A stretch of DNA of 64,000 bases from Knoxdaviesia capensis (lineage: Eukaryota; Ascomycota; Sordariomycetes; Microascales; Gondwanamycetaceae), in contig LNGK01000008.1 of assembly GCA_001510575.1 (NCBI GenBank), forward strand, positions 5,094,981 through 5,158,980, given 5' to 3'. The notes below the pieces were generated by a model. That model was not told where the DNA came from. It was given only the letters and a program-made list of their open reading frames with translations, and searched no databases. Each line of letters opens with the position of its first letter. The stretch's first letter is position 1. Of the stretch, positions 36,984 to 50,888 are shown piece by piece. Both the position numbers and the translations under genes were made by a program.

Positions 36984-36996
36984 CTAACCCTATCGC
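36984..36996 (+). promoter_or_regulatory. telobox-like site AATCCTAACCCTA
   Basis: It shares 13 bases with the site at 22611. It lies about 450 bases upstream of the F-box gene start; a CCTAGGGTTAGGG variant in the opposite sense is at about 37208. Confidence 0.35.
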
Positions 36997-39900
36997 ATTC
37001 ACCCCCACATTCTCAGTTCTCCGGCTTTACAGCCGCCGCCTATTGGACACCCACGGCAGCATGCTGTGGACCGTGATGCCGGCATTCCCGGACGTTGATG
37101 CCGCTGTGTTGTTTGCGCAAACATTCCACAGGACTTCAATAGTACCACTTCGAGCGAATGAACGCCTGGCGAGTCATTTCTGGCATGCGCTTTCTCATAA
37201 CTTCACTCCTAGGGTTAGGGTCTGGTGCTTTTCATCCAAACTCTCGAGTCTCTAACATCAATCAATACAAAACTTCCCGAGGTGATGAAGCATTCCGAGT
37301 CCCAGGAAGAATTCTGGCCTGGTGCCCTGAAACCTTCCTTCGCTACAGCTGGTCGACCAGTGCCGTACACGAAAGCACACACCAGTGGGCAGTGTGATTT
37401 TCCTTCACTTGCCTGTTCCCTGCCCATCGACAAGAGTCAAGGACCAGACCTCGATACAAAACTTCCCCACTTGGCTTTCAACCACGAAAACAGCATTTAA
37501 TTTCTCTGACCTTCGCAGCCTTGACCTGGACCTTGGCCTTTTGACAAATGACTACGAGATGTATACCGAAAAGGTATGTCCGTGTGATCTGGTTGTATGT
37601 CCGGACTCCACAGGTAAGGCAGCCCTTCGCCTCAGATTTCACCCATTGCCATATATCAGAAAGCTGTTCATTAAAATTCTCCGGGCTTCCCGTCCAGGAT
37701 CGATTCTTTTGAGACGGAGGGCAGAGCGCTCCCCCCCCCGTTTTTTTTCTGGCTGGACAGACCGTCCGGGAGACGTCTCTGCCAAGCAAGCTCGCTTACA
37801 CGGGGATGGGCCTAGACCACCCGAGATGCGGGATTCCCAATTGCTCCGGTGCACAGGAAGGCGCACGGAAGAGTGGCGCGAAAACCGGACTCGTGATACT
37901 GATGCCGGCGGCGGAGGTGCGCCAGTGATGTTGGAGCTTTCGGTCAACAGCAGACATACCGAAGCTCAACACGAAACCAAGTCGGTGGGGATTTCACCAG
38001 TGCCACAGCTTTTCAGCTGATGTGTGGTGATTGTCTCGAATAGCGGAAACAAGGACAGGATGCAAATCTCGAAATCTCAGCTGGGCCTACAGCCACAACC
38101 CCGGATCCCGGCCTGGCGTGAAAAAAAAAAACCCCCCATCTTCAGAGCAAAGAAAAAGAAAAGAGAACTTCCAAACGAGAAGGAGTTGACACTTCCAAGC
38201 TAGTCCTTTTTGGGAAATCGACTCGTAGTATGCAGAAAGTCTTATAGTTGGACTTTGCGATCTGGGATCATCCCAGTTGGCCGTGAGTCAGGTCAAGTGA
38301 CGGGATGGCCGGCTATCAGAGGTGATATGGACATTCTGGCCGTGGCACAAGCGTCTGGATCCCCCCTTCAAACCATTCCCGCCTGTCCGCACCGCAGGGC
38401 GGAAGGACTAGGAAGACAATAGCCCGTTGGAACCAAAATGGAGTTGGGGCTGAAGAGATTTTTGAAGAAGCTACTTGTTGTGCGAGCTTAGGACTGGCGA
38501 TCTTCAGTCTCATATAGAGTACGCCGGGAGATGGCAGTGGACTGATGGACTGATGATGCTTCGTTATGCAAATAGTTACGAGTGGTGGCACACTGCATTG
38601 TCTTCAACCAGTGGTTACGAGTCAACCCCCCATTGACAATCCCGACTCTCGTATTCAAGGTTCGAGGCCAAGTGTAATAAAATCGGGTCAAATCTCCAAC
38701 TCGGGATACGTAAGTCTTCAAAAATCATTTCGCCGTGACTCTTGCCCATTTTTTTAAAGTTTGTGGTTCAATACGGCCCTGAGATCTTGGGTGGACCAAA
38801 ACAAGAGTGCTGCCTCACCGAGGCAAACCGAATCAGGAGAGGAGGAGGAGGAGCTGGATGGTAGCCAAGCTGAATGGGAAGATGGAGTGAAACGGAGAGA
38901 CAGAGACAGAGGGGGGAAAAGAGGTGGTTGATGACTGGTTCCGACGGCTGGATTGGCTACGGTGTTGTTGTCTAACGCTATGGGTGGTAGCCACATGAAG
39001 ATTTTGCAGCTGAAAAGGCCTGGCGGACGATGCCGTTCCTGGCCACCACTTTCTTTTTGCGACCTGCAAGTTGAGCAGCATCGTCACCACCTGTGCTGTA
39101 TTGTCATGGTCTGGCCGCCGCACATTGCGTCAAACCAATATATTGGGGCTCTCGGTGTTCGGATAGCTGCAGAGACACATTTGGAGAATAGTTTGTGGGA
39201 TCCGGCATATGAGGATATCAAGAGCCTGAATGATGTGTGCATTAGTGTGTGTTGCCTGGTGCATTTATTTCTGACGATGAACAGGAATTTTCGTGATACG
39301 GAGCCTGGAGGAGGCAGACAAGACAGAGTCAGTATCGTAGTGTCGAACTCACCACCGAATCCTTCAACATAGCCAAGATCCCCTTGCCCCCATTCATCAA
39401 CCAAGCTTAAATTGGGTATTTTCTTATCTTTTGGTCTTTTCGAAACCTTGTAAGCGCACTGAACGGACATAAGACCACAGCCAAGGGATATTCGTGTGTT
39501 AATTTAATCCTTCCAATATTTTCCAGGCCCCCTCCTGCACCAGAAAAGGCAAAGAAGAAGAGAGGGTTTCATTGCTTGGGGTTTCTCTCGTTGTCCAGAG
39601 GTGCAGTAGTTTGCAGATAAAAGAGGGCCAACCAGTAGAAAAATCCAACTTTGACTAGGATCGGGGAAGCAAGGGAATGCCAGCAAGCGAGCCAGGCCGG
39701 GGTGGCTCGAAGAGGGCGAGAGAGAGAGAGCTAAACAGGGGACAGGACACCTTGGGTGCAACCCAAGCACTTGGAGTTGAACCTCCTGGAAAAGAGGATG
39801 GGAGTACTCGTGACTTGGCCAGTTGGTGACGAGACGCAGGCATTCCCGAAGTAGCCTGGACTTGTGTGTTGTCCAACGGAGGAGCAGCTCCACTGCACTT

Positions 39901-40686
39901 CCTGATGAACATATTCGGCCTAGGCCGGGAAGGGGGGCCCAGGGGGGCTTGCTTGGATTTCTTGTCTGAGGAGGATGACAGAGGACCTCGTAAGTTGGAC
40001 ACTACTGAACACCAACAGCCAGAGATATCAGATCTCACCTGCATGTGGATTCTTCAACGCCGGGACCTACTGTTTAAGGTATCTCGAGCCATCAACGGAG
40101 AGCGGAAACATTGGTTGGGCTCCTTTCTCTTTGTTCAGTTGCTTGGATTGTGTGTGTGTGTGGGTGGATGAGAGATTTATGGCGGTGAAAGTGTCAAGAG
40201 AGGAGCAAGTAATTGGTCTTTCTAGGTATCTTCCAGAACTGCGGTAGACCCAAACGGGAGGTCAGGCATGTCACTTACTTACTGATATAGCACAAGGCGA
40301 GTTCTAGCGAGCTGATTCGACAAAGACACAAGCTCACGTCAACAGACCAGCAGATAACCCAACTTCTATTTGATATCTCATTCCACCACACCACACTTCT
40401 GTCTTCTGCCAGGGCCGATATCCTGTGGTCTCCCCCCGGGTCCGGCTCGGGAGGCGGGCCGGGGTGTAGGTGGAGTTTAAAAAAGGGGGTGCATCATGGG
40501 TGAACTGGCCTCTAAAGATTAGAAATTAATGCTGAAGGGCGAGTTGTTCAGAGTTGAAGTTTTAGTTGACCTACAGTATACTGGTTATCAAGGGTATCTA
40601 TCCACCAATCTTGGCGCCTATCCCTAATTTTAAACCCTAGCCCTAAAGTACTCTTTTTAATCAAAACAAAAATTCTTCTCCACAGC

Positions 40687-40830
40687 TACTTCTTCTTCTT
40701 CTTCTTCTTCTTCCTTCCTTCGTACCAACCAATTTTCTTCCTACCAACCTTCTTCCTACCAACCTTCTTCCTGCCAACCAACTTCCTGCCAACCAACTTC
40801 CTGCCAACTAACTTCCTTCCTACCAAATAA
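40687..40830. repeat. CTT microsatellite running into a 15-bp minisatellite
   Basis: CTT repeats (about 40687-40712) are followed by about seven variant units of the type CTTCCTACCAACCTT, with T/G and C/T changes. In the minus-strand frame this reads as VGRKL/VGRKK repeats, but no gene structure surrounds it, so I treat it as a minisatellite. Confidence 0.85.
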
Positions 40831-40871
40831 TTTTTTCCTACAAAACAGGCGCTATACGAAACCGAGTCCGC

Positions 40872-41021
40872 AAAGAGAGAGAGAGAGAGAGAGAGAGGCA
40901 TTTAGAGAGAGAAAGAGAGGGAGAGACACACACAGAGAGAAAAAGAGAGAGATAGAGAGAGACGCACACACACACAGAGAGAGAGAGGGAGAGAGACACA
41001 GAGAGACACAGAGAGACACAG

Positions 41022-41052
<31 letters not shown>

Positions 41053-41084
41053 TAGAGACACACACAGAGAGAGATAGGGGGGTG
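40872..41084. repeat. GA-rich microsatellite with ACAC interruptions
   Basis: About 210 bases of GAGA runs with interspersed CACACA and GATAGA. The plus strand is nearly all purine in the GA parts, so triplex or polymorphic behaviour is plausible. Minus-strand frames across it are Ser/Leu low complexity. Confidence 0.95.
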
Positions 41085-41995
41085 TCCGAGTTTTGGCGGG
41101 CGTGGAGTACGGTAGCTGGGCTCTGGCACTGACTTCTGCGCTGGGCTCTGGTGCTGGCTTCCCTGAATGCCTTCAAGAATTGAAGAGTCAAGGCAGGATA
41201 CAAAGCAGGGGGGGGGTGTATGCTCGGTTCCTGGACCCACATAGAAGTAGCGCTAAAAGACCCACTAAAAAGGTACTTCTCAACATCCTTGTTAGATTTT
41301 AGCGTGTGGTGGAAACTTTTACCCGTATGATAGTATAGCAGACAGACATAGAGCGACAGACGAACTGGACGCGAACACTTGAAAGGCTGCTCTACCGAAG
41401 CATATCAGAGGGAATATCCTCTAGGCTTGAATAAAAAAGGGGGGGTGTGCGTGTGTGTGTATCTCCCAACTGGCCAGACCATAGAACCAACAGTCAGTGT
41501 GAATGAACCTTGAATCGAGATGTCATAACTCGTACGAAGACCAGAATATCGAGATATCACAGCCTATGCAGGTGTCTGCCGTACCGGCTCCGATGATACC
41601 GGGCCCCCAACAGCTTCTGTCTCTCGAGTAACACACATCCTTGCCATCACGCTTGAGAATTCAGAGCCCAGCCGAAATCTTTCTATCCTCCCCCGTCCAC
41701 CTAAAATTATCACCAGGGTCCGTGGACCACCGCACAGAGCATAATCCCGCAATTTTTTTTTTCTTTTCCTCCTTGGCCCTTCTCTTGTTCCCTTCTGCGT
41801 GGCTGCCACGCACAGGCCACGCGGCCCAAGACTTAAGAATTCTTTTTGGGGGTGTCATTGTTGATGATTTGCAAGGCCGTGGGTGTGAATGGGTGGGCAT
41901 CTGAATATTTCCGGGGGAGAGATTCGCTCACCAAGTCCGTAGCTATCGGGGATGTGTGTGCCTGTTGACGGGAAAAACGGCAAGGTCTGCTATGT

Positions 41996-42030
41996 AAGTA
42001 CAGTACTGTAGTACAGTTCTGTACTGCATC
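41996..42030. repeat. TACAGTA/TACTGTA cluster
   Basis: Reads GTACAGTACTGTAGTACAG followed by TTCTGTACTGC. Several overlapping copies occur in both orientations. Confidence 0.8.
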
Positions 42031-43193
42031 AGCTGGAGAATATGCTCGTATTCATCTTTAAACCATGTTTCTTCAGAATCACTATCGCCTTGTCGCTCTC
42101 GCGGCTTCGCCCTGCTCGACGGATTGATGCCAATAATCTCGACACGGCCCTGAGGAACGCAGCAGAACAGCCTAGTCCACTGAGACAAGACTAAGGTGAA
42201 TATACCTGTAGGCGAGACTAGGGCGGGTATTAAGGGGAAAAGGAAAAAAAAGAGGGTGTGTTCTGCCCATCCTTGATCCTTGAAGACAAGAGTCTGAGAA
42301 GAGTGTTGGAGGAGGTCCTTGCTTCATCATGTACAGTACTGAACATACTCGATTAGGGCTGGTCCGATTCGTCTCTCTTGGTCATTGAACACTTGACGCC
42401 GTGGCGTTTCCATTGGCAAGATAGAGAGGAGGTGATCTCTGAATATATTCCCCGTCCCGTATTTCTCAATCCAATATGCCCCTTTCCAGACAAGAGCAGC
42501 GCCCCCTGAAATATGAAGCGGATAGCCGCCCCTCTTGGAAGTCCAGGATATGCCCATCGTTTTAGCCTTCAACCCCCCCTTCCACATGCCACAGGTCAGA
42601 TTGGACTCTCTCTTTCTCTTTGTGCTCTGCATTCTTCAAGTGCGGAATCGACCCCTGTGAAGAAAACAGCCACAAGAGAAAACATGCCTGGCCCGTGTGA
42701 TACCGTCGGCGGGAAGTCGTCACACCAACGTTCATGCCTTGACCACGGAACGACAGCATGCGGTTTTGATCGCCGACCCATGGGCTCGATGTCCTTTCGA
42801 AATAGAGAGGGACTATGCACGAAATACCTGCAATATGTGTATGGCATACATACGACGTCGAGAGCGAATGTGAGGGGTCAGTGTTGTTTGCTTGCTAACA
42901 AGAACGGGACTATCCGCTCACAGTTCGAGGCTAGAAGAGCGCTTCGCTTTGAGTCCTCTGCTCGTGCCTTTTCTGAAGGAACCGAGACAAACTACTGTAC
43001 TCTCAGACCGTTTCTTGGGGTTGAAAATCAGGTGAATCATATGCCGGTGGTGGTGTTCTCTCCCCAAGATTCTATCTCCCCTTCGCTTTGACTTTCCCCT
43101 AGGCGAGTTACTGGCGCTCAGTGACTCCGAAGTCCCCTGAACGGTGTAAGTCAAGATGCTTGAACGTGCGAAAACGAACCAACCTCCCCCCTC

Positions 43194-43212
43194 CCACACA
43201 CACACACACACC
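43194..43212 (+). repeat. CA dinucleotide microsatellite
   Basis: About nine CA units in the gene-free region. Confidence 0.9.
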
Positions 43213-43334
43213 AAAAGAGGTACACTTTGGGTGACATTCCACTGTTATCTTCAGTCTCTCTCTCTACTCTCCGTATCAAACTGACAGCCACTTTCAAAAC
43301 AGTTCCAAGTTTGAATGAACAGGACCTGAGTCAA

Positions 43335-43544
43335 TCCGTGTTTCCAGGATAGCATTGTGTGTGATTCATTTCTGTAGGTTTGATGGAAAACCAACGTTCC
43401 TCGGCACTTGGCCATGCCAACCTTTACCTTCTTCACAGATCCATGTTTCCAGGATAGCGTTGTGTGTGATTCATTTCTGTAGGCTTAATGAAAAAGAAAT
43501 GTTCCTCGGCACTTGGCCATGCCAACCGTTACTTTCTTCACATT
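43335..43544 (+). repeat. 105-bp direct tandem duplication, two diverged copies
   Basis: Copy 1 (43335-43439) and copy 2 (43440-43544) share blocks such as GTTTCCAGGATAGC, GTGTGTGATTCATTTCTGTA and TTCCTCGGCACTTGGCCATG, with about 85-90% identity by eye. The period of 105 is 35 codons, and a plus-strand frame stays open through both copies, but no other sign of coding is present. Confidence 0.9.
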
Positions 43545-46500
43545 TTCCCTCGTCCGAAAAGTCTGTGTGCGTGTGTCCCACAGAACCAGTTCGCGAGATA
43601 AACTGCAAAGACCCGAAAGCCGTGCTTGGACAATCTCCTGTTGGAGAACCCCTCTCTCCTTCTTCCCTTCCCTAAAAATGAAACCGCACAGTTCTCCTCA
43701 GTAATGGGATGATGCAAGTGATTGAGGAAACAGTATCATGAGAAGGGGGGCATCTTCTCTGGATGGTGCTCCCGACCTAGAACGGCGCGGGAAAGGCGGG
43801 ATAGAACGAAAAAGACTAAAAAAAGAAATTAAACCTTGAGTAAGTGATATACTCCGCGTCTGACTCTTGAAGCTTGCGTGTTTCCAACAAAAAGCTACGG
43901 TACACACTCCCCACGATCTCGGCGGCTTTTTCTTGTTCTGTGTTTTCCCTCCCTCTATCGGCTTGATTGCTGATAGGAATGGGAGAGGAGGGCCCTTACC
44001 GGAGGTTTCATTGACCAGACGAAGTGAATGTGTGGGAGAAGGAGACCGGGGGCCAACCAGTTTGAAGGCTTCTTGATTAAGTCCGAACAGAGGAGAAAAG
44101 ATACAGGTCAGATTTCCAAAGGGTAAGGCCGATATCCTGTCTTGCGTTGTCCGAGTGAAGCCGCGTACTCCCTCTCTCCTTCGTCGTAAACGTCATGCCA
44201 TCCCACAAAGTAACATTCACATGCCGTCTTCTTTCCGTGGAGCGTAAAGTGCTGCTTTCCAAATCCACTCTTCGCATGGGTCTTGAGACTCAACGCGAGT
44301 TTTTCCGGCCGGACGATCTTCAGAAGCTGTGTCTTCTTGTTTTTCTTCTCATGGTCCACGCACGTTGGCAACCCACGTGTTGGCGTGAATTGCTCGTCCT
44401 TTTCCGGACTGACGATACCCGGGGGAGTTTACGACAATCCTAGGGAACAACAAGTAACGGCCTCCGAGGATGTTAGCATGTGGAGGGGCCAGAGGCTATG
44501 GGGCGGTCTACCTTGAGTACAGTATGTGTTTCCCTGGTGGGTTGGGTTCCCACTGGGTTCTTGACCAAGGGCATTGAAAGTGATGGTGACTGTGACGATC
44601 GAGCTTGGAAAAAAAATGGCATTGAATTCGGACGACATGGTTAGCGTCATTCGAAGCTATGTCTCGTCTTCGTTCTCTTTTCACCGGCACCCGAAATACC
44701 AGTAGCCGCAACAAGAGCCGGCAGATCCCCCAACAGTTGCCTCTCACCTGACTCCTGCACTCTGGGCCTTTGTTAATACCAGCAAAGGTCACACAGCTTC
44801 ACCGGAATGCCATCGAGCTGCTTCACTTGAAACAGGCCACGTACCAACCAAGATGATCGCCACTTTAGACCAGCAGAGATACCAGAACAGCTGGGGGCAA
44901 ACATGGACGAGTAGTGGACTGGTGGTAACTGTTGGACAGCACAGTCTGTAATGTATGTAAAGTTAGACCAGGAACCTGCCCTCGGAAAAAGAACAAAGGA
45001 CGGATACAGCCTTCAACTGCCGCGGAGCCAGGCCATCCCGAAGCATTTATTTCAACAGTGAACTTCTTCCAGGGCGTGTGTTGCTGCTGGGAGACATTAC
45101 GAACTTCGGTTTCCAACAATTGCAACAAAAGACGCTATGAACTAACTATTCGTAGAAGTCTGTGGTTCTCCTGCTCTTCGACTTTCCTTTTTTCTTTTTT
45201 TTTCTTTCTTTTTTTCCCCTTCTGTTTCTGCTATTGAAGTCTTGGTTGTCCGGATCTAGATATCCGGTTCCGCAAATAACCATCTAAAAGAGAATAAAGA
45301 AAGATAAAAATTCAACGCATGAATCGATCGTCGGTTGCGCCAACTGATTGGCGGGATGGACGACGTGATCATCTCACCTGAAAGACCAGTCCGAAGAAAC
45401 ACAGGACTAGCTGGAAAACCCCAAGTGGAGGACCCTCCAGAAACACCGGGGCTTTCCATCAACCCAGAACATATATGCAATACTCGATGCAATATTAGAC
45501 TGGGAGGTATCCAGCACCCACTGCATGCTACTGGTGAAAACGCCCACCGCTCTCCACTGGCACTCCCGTTGTCACTGTTGAACCATGCAAAGTGAGACGT
45601 GAGTTGCATTCAATTTACACACACTCCTAATCTATCAGACGGCCGACGATGTGAACGGAAGATACGTAACGTAACGTCTTTTCTCTGTCAGCCCATTGCT
45701 GACCACCATGTCCTCAATGATCCGGAGGCGGCCTGGAGGAGAAGGGGTGTCCTGACTGGCGATAAACTTCAACCCATGGAAGCAGCAAATCTCTATGCAT
45801 ATTAAGCAGTGGAATCAAGATACGCGTATGGAGCACGGAGTGTGATACGGAGTACTATGCCTACTCGCTCTATACCACATTCTATGGGAAACAGCCCCAG
45901 CTCCCTATTTGTGACTATTTGGCTGCACGATGATGTGGCTTTCCGCAAACCCGCGCATACTACAGTACAGTAGAGAGAAGAGCAGCCACCACCAAAAGAG
46001 TTGGAGGGAAATTTTCGTTATTTTCTCCTACTCACCGTCCACCTCTAGCTTGAAATCTACAACAGTTTGTGCATGACAGTCGATATGTGGAGCACGATAA
46101 TACGATGGATGGGAAGACTCGGTCGAGATCCGAGGTAAATGGTGCGTGGAATGCTGTATCTGCACATGTCTGGACCGTTCTGGCGTATCAATGCTGGTTG
46201 TTTCGTACGCGATGGATGAGATTGAACATCCACTTCGCGGGGCGCTCTGCTGGAATGTGAATAACCGAGAAGAGGTGGTCCCAATGCCTCCTTTTCTTCT
46301 TCTCCTGGCACGGCGAAATGGAGGATGGCTGCACACTAAAGCTGTGTTACCCAGAAATATGACCATTATTCCCAAGCGTCAGACATGCTCAATCCACATT
46401 GGAATTTAGCGTCAGGCAGTTCACGAAGCGCCAACAAGACTGGCGATCAGTCGACTTTTTGCCGTTAAGTGGAGGACGAAGAGAGGGCTGAAAGGCCGCT

Positions 46501-47873
46501 AGAAACACTCTCGAAAGAACGAGGGAACGGACGAGCGTAAAGATGGAATCAGCCGGACATAGCCGTTGGAAATTCATATAGTACAGTACGATGCACTAGA
46601 GCATGTATTCCTTTCTTTTGGATCCTGACCACAGCTGAAGTTCTCCAAAGCAACTGTATTGTGCTATTCCCTGTTCTGATTCCACCGAGCTTCCATTCTT
46701 TCATACATTCGTCAGTTCTTCATATAAAGCCCGTCGTACTGTGACGGCGCTGCTGAGACAACCTGGTGCAACACTGAGGCAGCTGGAGGAGCGATGCAGA
46801 AAAAGAAGAAATCTTGACCGCCCAGGTTAGACACCGACAGCCGTGAGGGATGCCTTGGACTGACGGCAGTTCAAGAAACACAAGAATCCGGTCTTGTGCA
46901 TGGCAGGACTACATTATTGATGCATGCTGCATGGGGCTGTCGGTCTTTGGAGCATGGCCAAGATGATCCTTTGCTGCCGCGATGCCCAGAAGCTCTACCG
47001 AGTGAAGCCTGAAAGTCAGCAAGTCGCAAGGTTCAATTATATATAGAGGTAGTCTTATCTGTTCGAGATCTCGCAAGTCGAAGCTAGTGATGAATTCAAC
47101 TTTCATCTGTTGCCTGCTGATGATCTGTCCAATATGGGGCTGATCGAAAAAAAAAATAAGGAGAACATAGCCCAACCTGTTTCTTGGGGGCTGCCTAGCT
47201 GCCCTTCTAGGATGGGCGAGCGACCGGTCGAAGAGATGGGACAGGATTCCTGTGAATGGGAGATTTTCGCCGATGACCGTTGAGATGTCTCGAAATGAAG
47301 TGGACGGCGGCAAAATTGACCGGTGAACCGGGGTCATCGACCACACAGTTCCTCTCTGCCCTCCCAAACTTTACACAACAGTGTGCCACTGGTACCAGGT
47401 GATAAAATCAGCAACACACACTGCACCCATCCGGACCCGACAAGCGCCAGGTCGAGCTGAGAGAGAGAGAGAGAGAGCGTGAGAGTGAGAAGGGTTCTTC
47501 TGGCCCGGGACTGTCCTGATCCAATCAAGCCAGATGCGGCGCGGGAACACACCATTCTCTGGCCAGGAACACCTTTCCCCAGTCTTTCTTGGTCTCTCTT
47601 CCTCCTGTAATTCGTACACCACAAACCGAGCCTGCAAGGAGCCCTCTTCCGGCCCAGTAAGCGGCGTGCTAGGCGAGAGGTTCCGTGATTGCCGGGTGCG
47701 CGGAGCGAGTGCCAACAAACACAGCAACGGAGAGGAAAACGTACGTCTGCAGTGGATGGACCGTATGTTGTTGGATAGATCCTACGGACACTCCACGTCG
47801 GTGCACACTCCATGGCAAAACAAGCTGCCGTCTTGGGAGCGGTTGCCCGCTTCGGCTACAGATATATGGACAT

Positions 47874-47895
47874 AGAGTACAGTACAGTACATGTG
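47874..47895. repeat. GAGTACAGTACAGTACATG motif array
   Basis: Two overlapping TACAGTA units plus flanking GTAC. It belongs to the dispersed motif family. Confidence 0.8.
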
Positions 47896-50864
47896 AATGC
47901 ATTAAGCACGGGACTTTCGATGTGGTCGTGGACGCCTGTGAGTGGCCCAACGCCGACTCCATCGTTTTAAGCGAATGCAGAAACAAGGGCAAAGCAGGAG
48001 ACCTTTTTTTTCTTCTGTTCGTTTCTGTTACCACAACAGAATGATAATTATCACCTTCCTTGCCTTGGCTGGTTTCCTCCCCTCGTCGCGGCACGTATTG
48101 CTAATTACCAGACCTTGCTGCATTACCTTCCTTACCTCCTCCGTATACTGGGGGCGGGGGGGAGTGAGACGGACGGAACGGGGGGGTTTCTTTTTTTTCT
48201 CTCGTAAGCGCAGCCTCAGAAAAAGAAAAAAAAAGGAAGAAAAAGAAAAAGGCGAAGTCAGATCAAATCAGCGCGGGTTAAGGTAACACAAAGTCCCTGC
48301 AACGACCAAACAAAGGGGATAACAGGTAACGGGAAGCTGTCCCCGGCCGGGGAGGCGGGGCGGCAATTCCCCCCGTTTGGCGGCGATGGGTGACGACGGC
48401 GGAGGATGCAGTGTTGTATATATCCATGCCATGCATTGGCACACTCTTGCAAAGCCCGTCGGGCTCCGTTAAACACCGCGGGTTCCATCCAAGCGGGGGA
48501 AGAAGATGCAAGACAGCCGACGAGATGTAGCGGAGACCCAAGAACTGCGCACACCTGATGCCGGTTCCCGCCGGTTGTATACGGCCGACCACGTACGCCA
48601 ATGCGACGTTGACGTAGGTGTAAGCGTCTAAACGAGAAGAACAAAGAGAAAAAAAATACTTCTCGGCCCTGCTTAAAAAGGCGTGACGGCTGCTTGCTTG
48701 GATACGGAATAGCCCTCGTTGGAAGGGTATTATTGCATGCTGCATATGTGTATTGCATATACCTCTGCATCTATCGGTGGCTAGCCCTGCGTAGTTGCAT
48801 CAAGAAGCGGGGATAAGAAGACACAAGAAGGAGGGTTTGATTTGGTTTGCAAAATCGGGATTTCAAGAGGAATTAACTGTTCATTGCGATGGATTCTTCT
48901 TGATCCTATTGCTTTGCTAGAAGTGAATCGCCGTGGTGGCACAAAATATGCATCTGCTCGCTGCCGGCATCGGCCACACCAAAGCGACGTCAAAATAAGG
49001 CTTCACCACCGAACATACACTTTCCACCAACCACCCGAAATTTGCAACGACAAAATCAATAGCACAAGAAAAAAGAAGGAATAACACTCCAGTTTATCCT
49101 TTTTTAGGAGAGGGGAACATTTCACAGATAAGGAGGGTGCGGGAGGGGATGGCGGCGGCCGCAGTGAAGAAAAAGACAAAGCAGACCCGAAAGACTCCCA
49201 CCCTCTGCCACACCATACGGAACCAAAAAAAAAAAAAACGCTCCAAGATTTACTATCCCACGAGGCCAACCCAACACGGGAACGGGAGGGAGGAAAAAAG
49301 AAGTGTGAAGATTTCGGAAAGGGAGGGGGGATTCTGTTGACGGAGGGAAACCTAAAATGAAAAACAGGTTGTTCCACGCTGCCGGGAAAATCTCCAAATA
49401 GGAGAGCAATCACACCAACTCCCAAGGACCACCAAGGCCGGTGAAGATTTTCCTCAGAAGTTGGGAGATGATTGATGAAGATTTAAGACGTGCTGGGCCG
49501 GTTGAAGAACTGGGAGTTCTCCCAGAAACCCAAACGAGCGGACCCGCCTGACGAACGGCAAACAAAACATCGAAGGAGAACGAGAGCAGGAGTATCTGGG
49601 CAGTCGGCACACCTGAAATTTGGTGGCGCCCAGATACGCCGGGCCCAAACGAGATTTGCCAAACCGGAGCAGCCTGTGTGATGAGAAGAATGTGGACTGT
49701 GAATGTGGACTCATGGGATTTGTGCGTGTGACCGGATTGCTGGGACCAAGTTGTCAACACCGTGTCACGTGAATGCCTCGTTTTTATGCAAGAGCACCAA
49801 AACCCGCACTGCACAAAACCGACAACTGGCGGTCTTCTTATGACCACGGCATATCCCGGCCGAGCACAAACAGCCCTGGGCCAGCGCGGCTATAGTGCAC
49901 ACAATTATGCATGCACTATTTGAGAATACTGTCCCTTGGAGCTAGGGAGGGGGTTGCAACGGGCGGGAAGACACGCACGCCGCTACTTATTTACTGATTG
50001 ACTTATTTATTTATATTTTATATTCATTTTCTTTTTTCTTCCCACAGGCACACAGACCCTGGGCCCTGGGATTTTCCTGTTCTCTCTTTATCTTTTTTTT
50101 CTTGCCTGCTCTCCCCCCGGGACCGCTGGGACCGCTTTCGTCGTCCAAGCTGCTGGGAAATCACTCTGGTTGTCCTCGCCACACCCTGTCTGCGCCAGAA
50201 TCCCGAGTTCCCAAACGGAAGGGAAGGGACCAAAAAGGGATCAGCACAAAAACCCCAAGAAATTTTCCACGCCACGCGCCGCTCACATGGGGGGAAGAAA
50301 TGAATCAAAGCCAAAAAAGAAAATTTGGAAAAAAAAAGAAATTCCCGCCAGGTTGGTAACAGCCCAAAAGCACTGAACGATAAAAAGTTCATGCCAACTT
50401 AGAGGTATACAGAACAAGTGGTGAGCAACGACCAACAAAAAAATACCCCCTGGCCAACTGGTGAAGCCATTCCCATTTCGTTCGTTGTCTGCGCGACAGG
50501 TGATGCTCTGCTGGATTTTCTCCTTTCCCGCCTCTTCTAGGCGTGCAGGACGCATTTCCACATGACTAAGCCGTATTGGTGGATTCGCTGGTAAACGACG
50601 GACATGGGGGGGGGGAAGTTTCCGCTTGTCATCATTGAATTTCTATCGCTGTGTGGCTTTTTCGTAGAAAGAAAAAAAGAGAAAAAAAGGGAAAAAAAGA
50701 GAAAGAGATGAGAAACACGGCCCTTTGCATTGTGTTGTTCATGCTGTCTGTCTTCCTGTCATTCGCTGACACCTGAGTACACCTGCGTCTATCGTTCGCC
50801 TTTTCCCCCTCGCGTCGGAATCTCTCCACACCACCACGGACGGGCCAAGACACACATAAAACAG

Positions 50865-50888
50865 ACACACACACACACACACACACAC
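50865..50888 (+). repeat. AC dinucleotide microsatellite
   Basis: About twelve AC units in the gene-free region. Confidence 0.9.

Noticed and set aside
40686..40901. Minus-strand VGRKL repeat peptide
   Set aside because: It is a 15-bp minisatellite with no surrounding gene structure; the frame ends in a poly-Lys run from the CTT microsatellite.
43335..43544. CRISPR-like direct repeats
   Set aside because: Only two 105-bp copies without spacer organisation, in a eukaryotic context.
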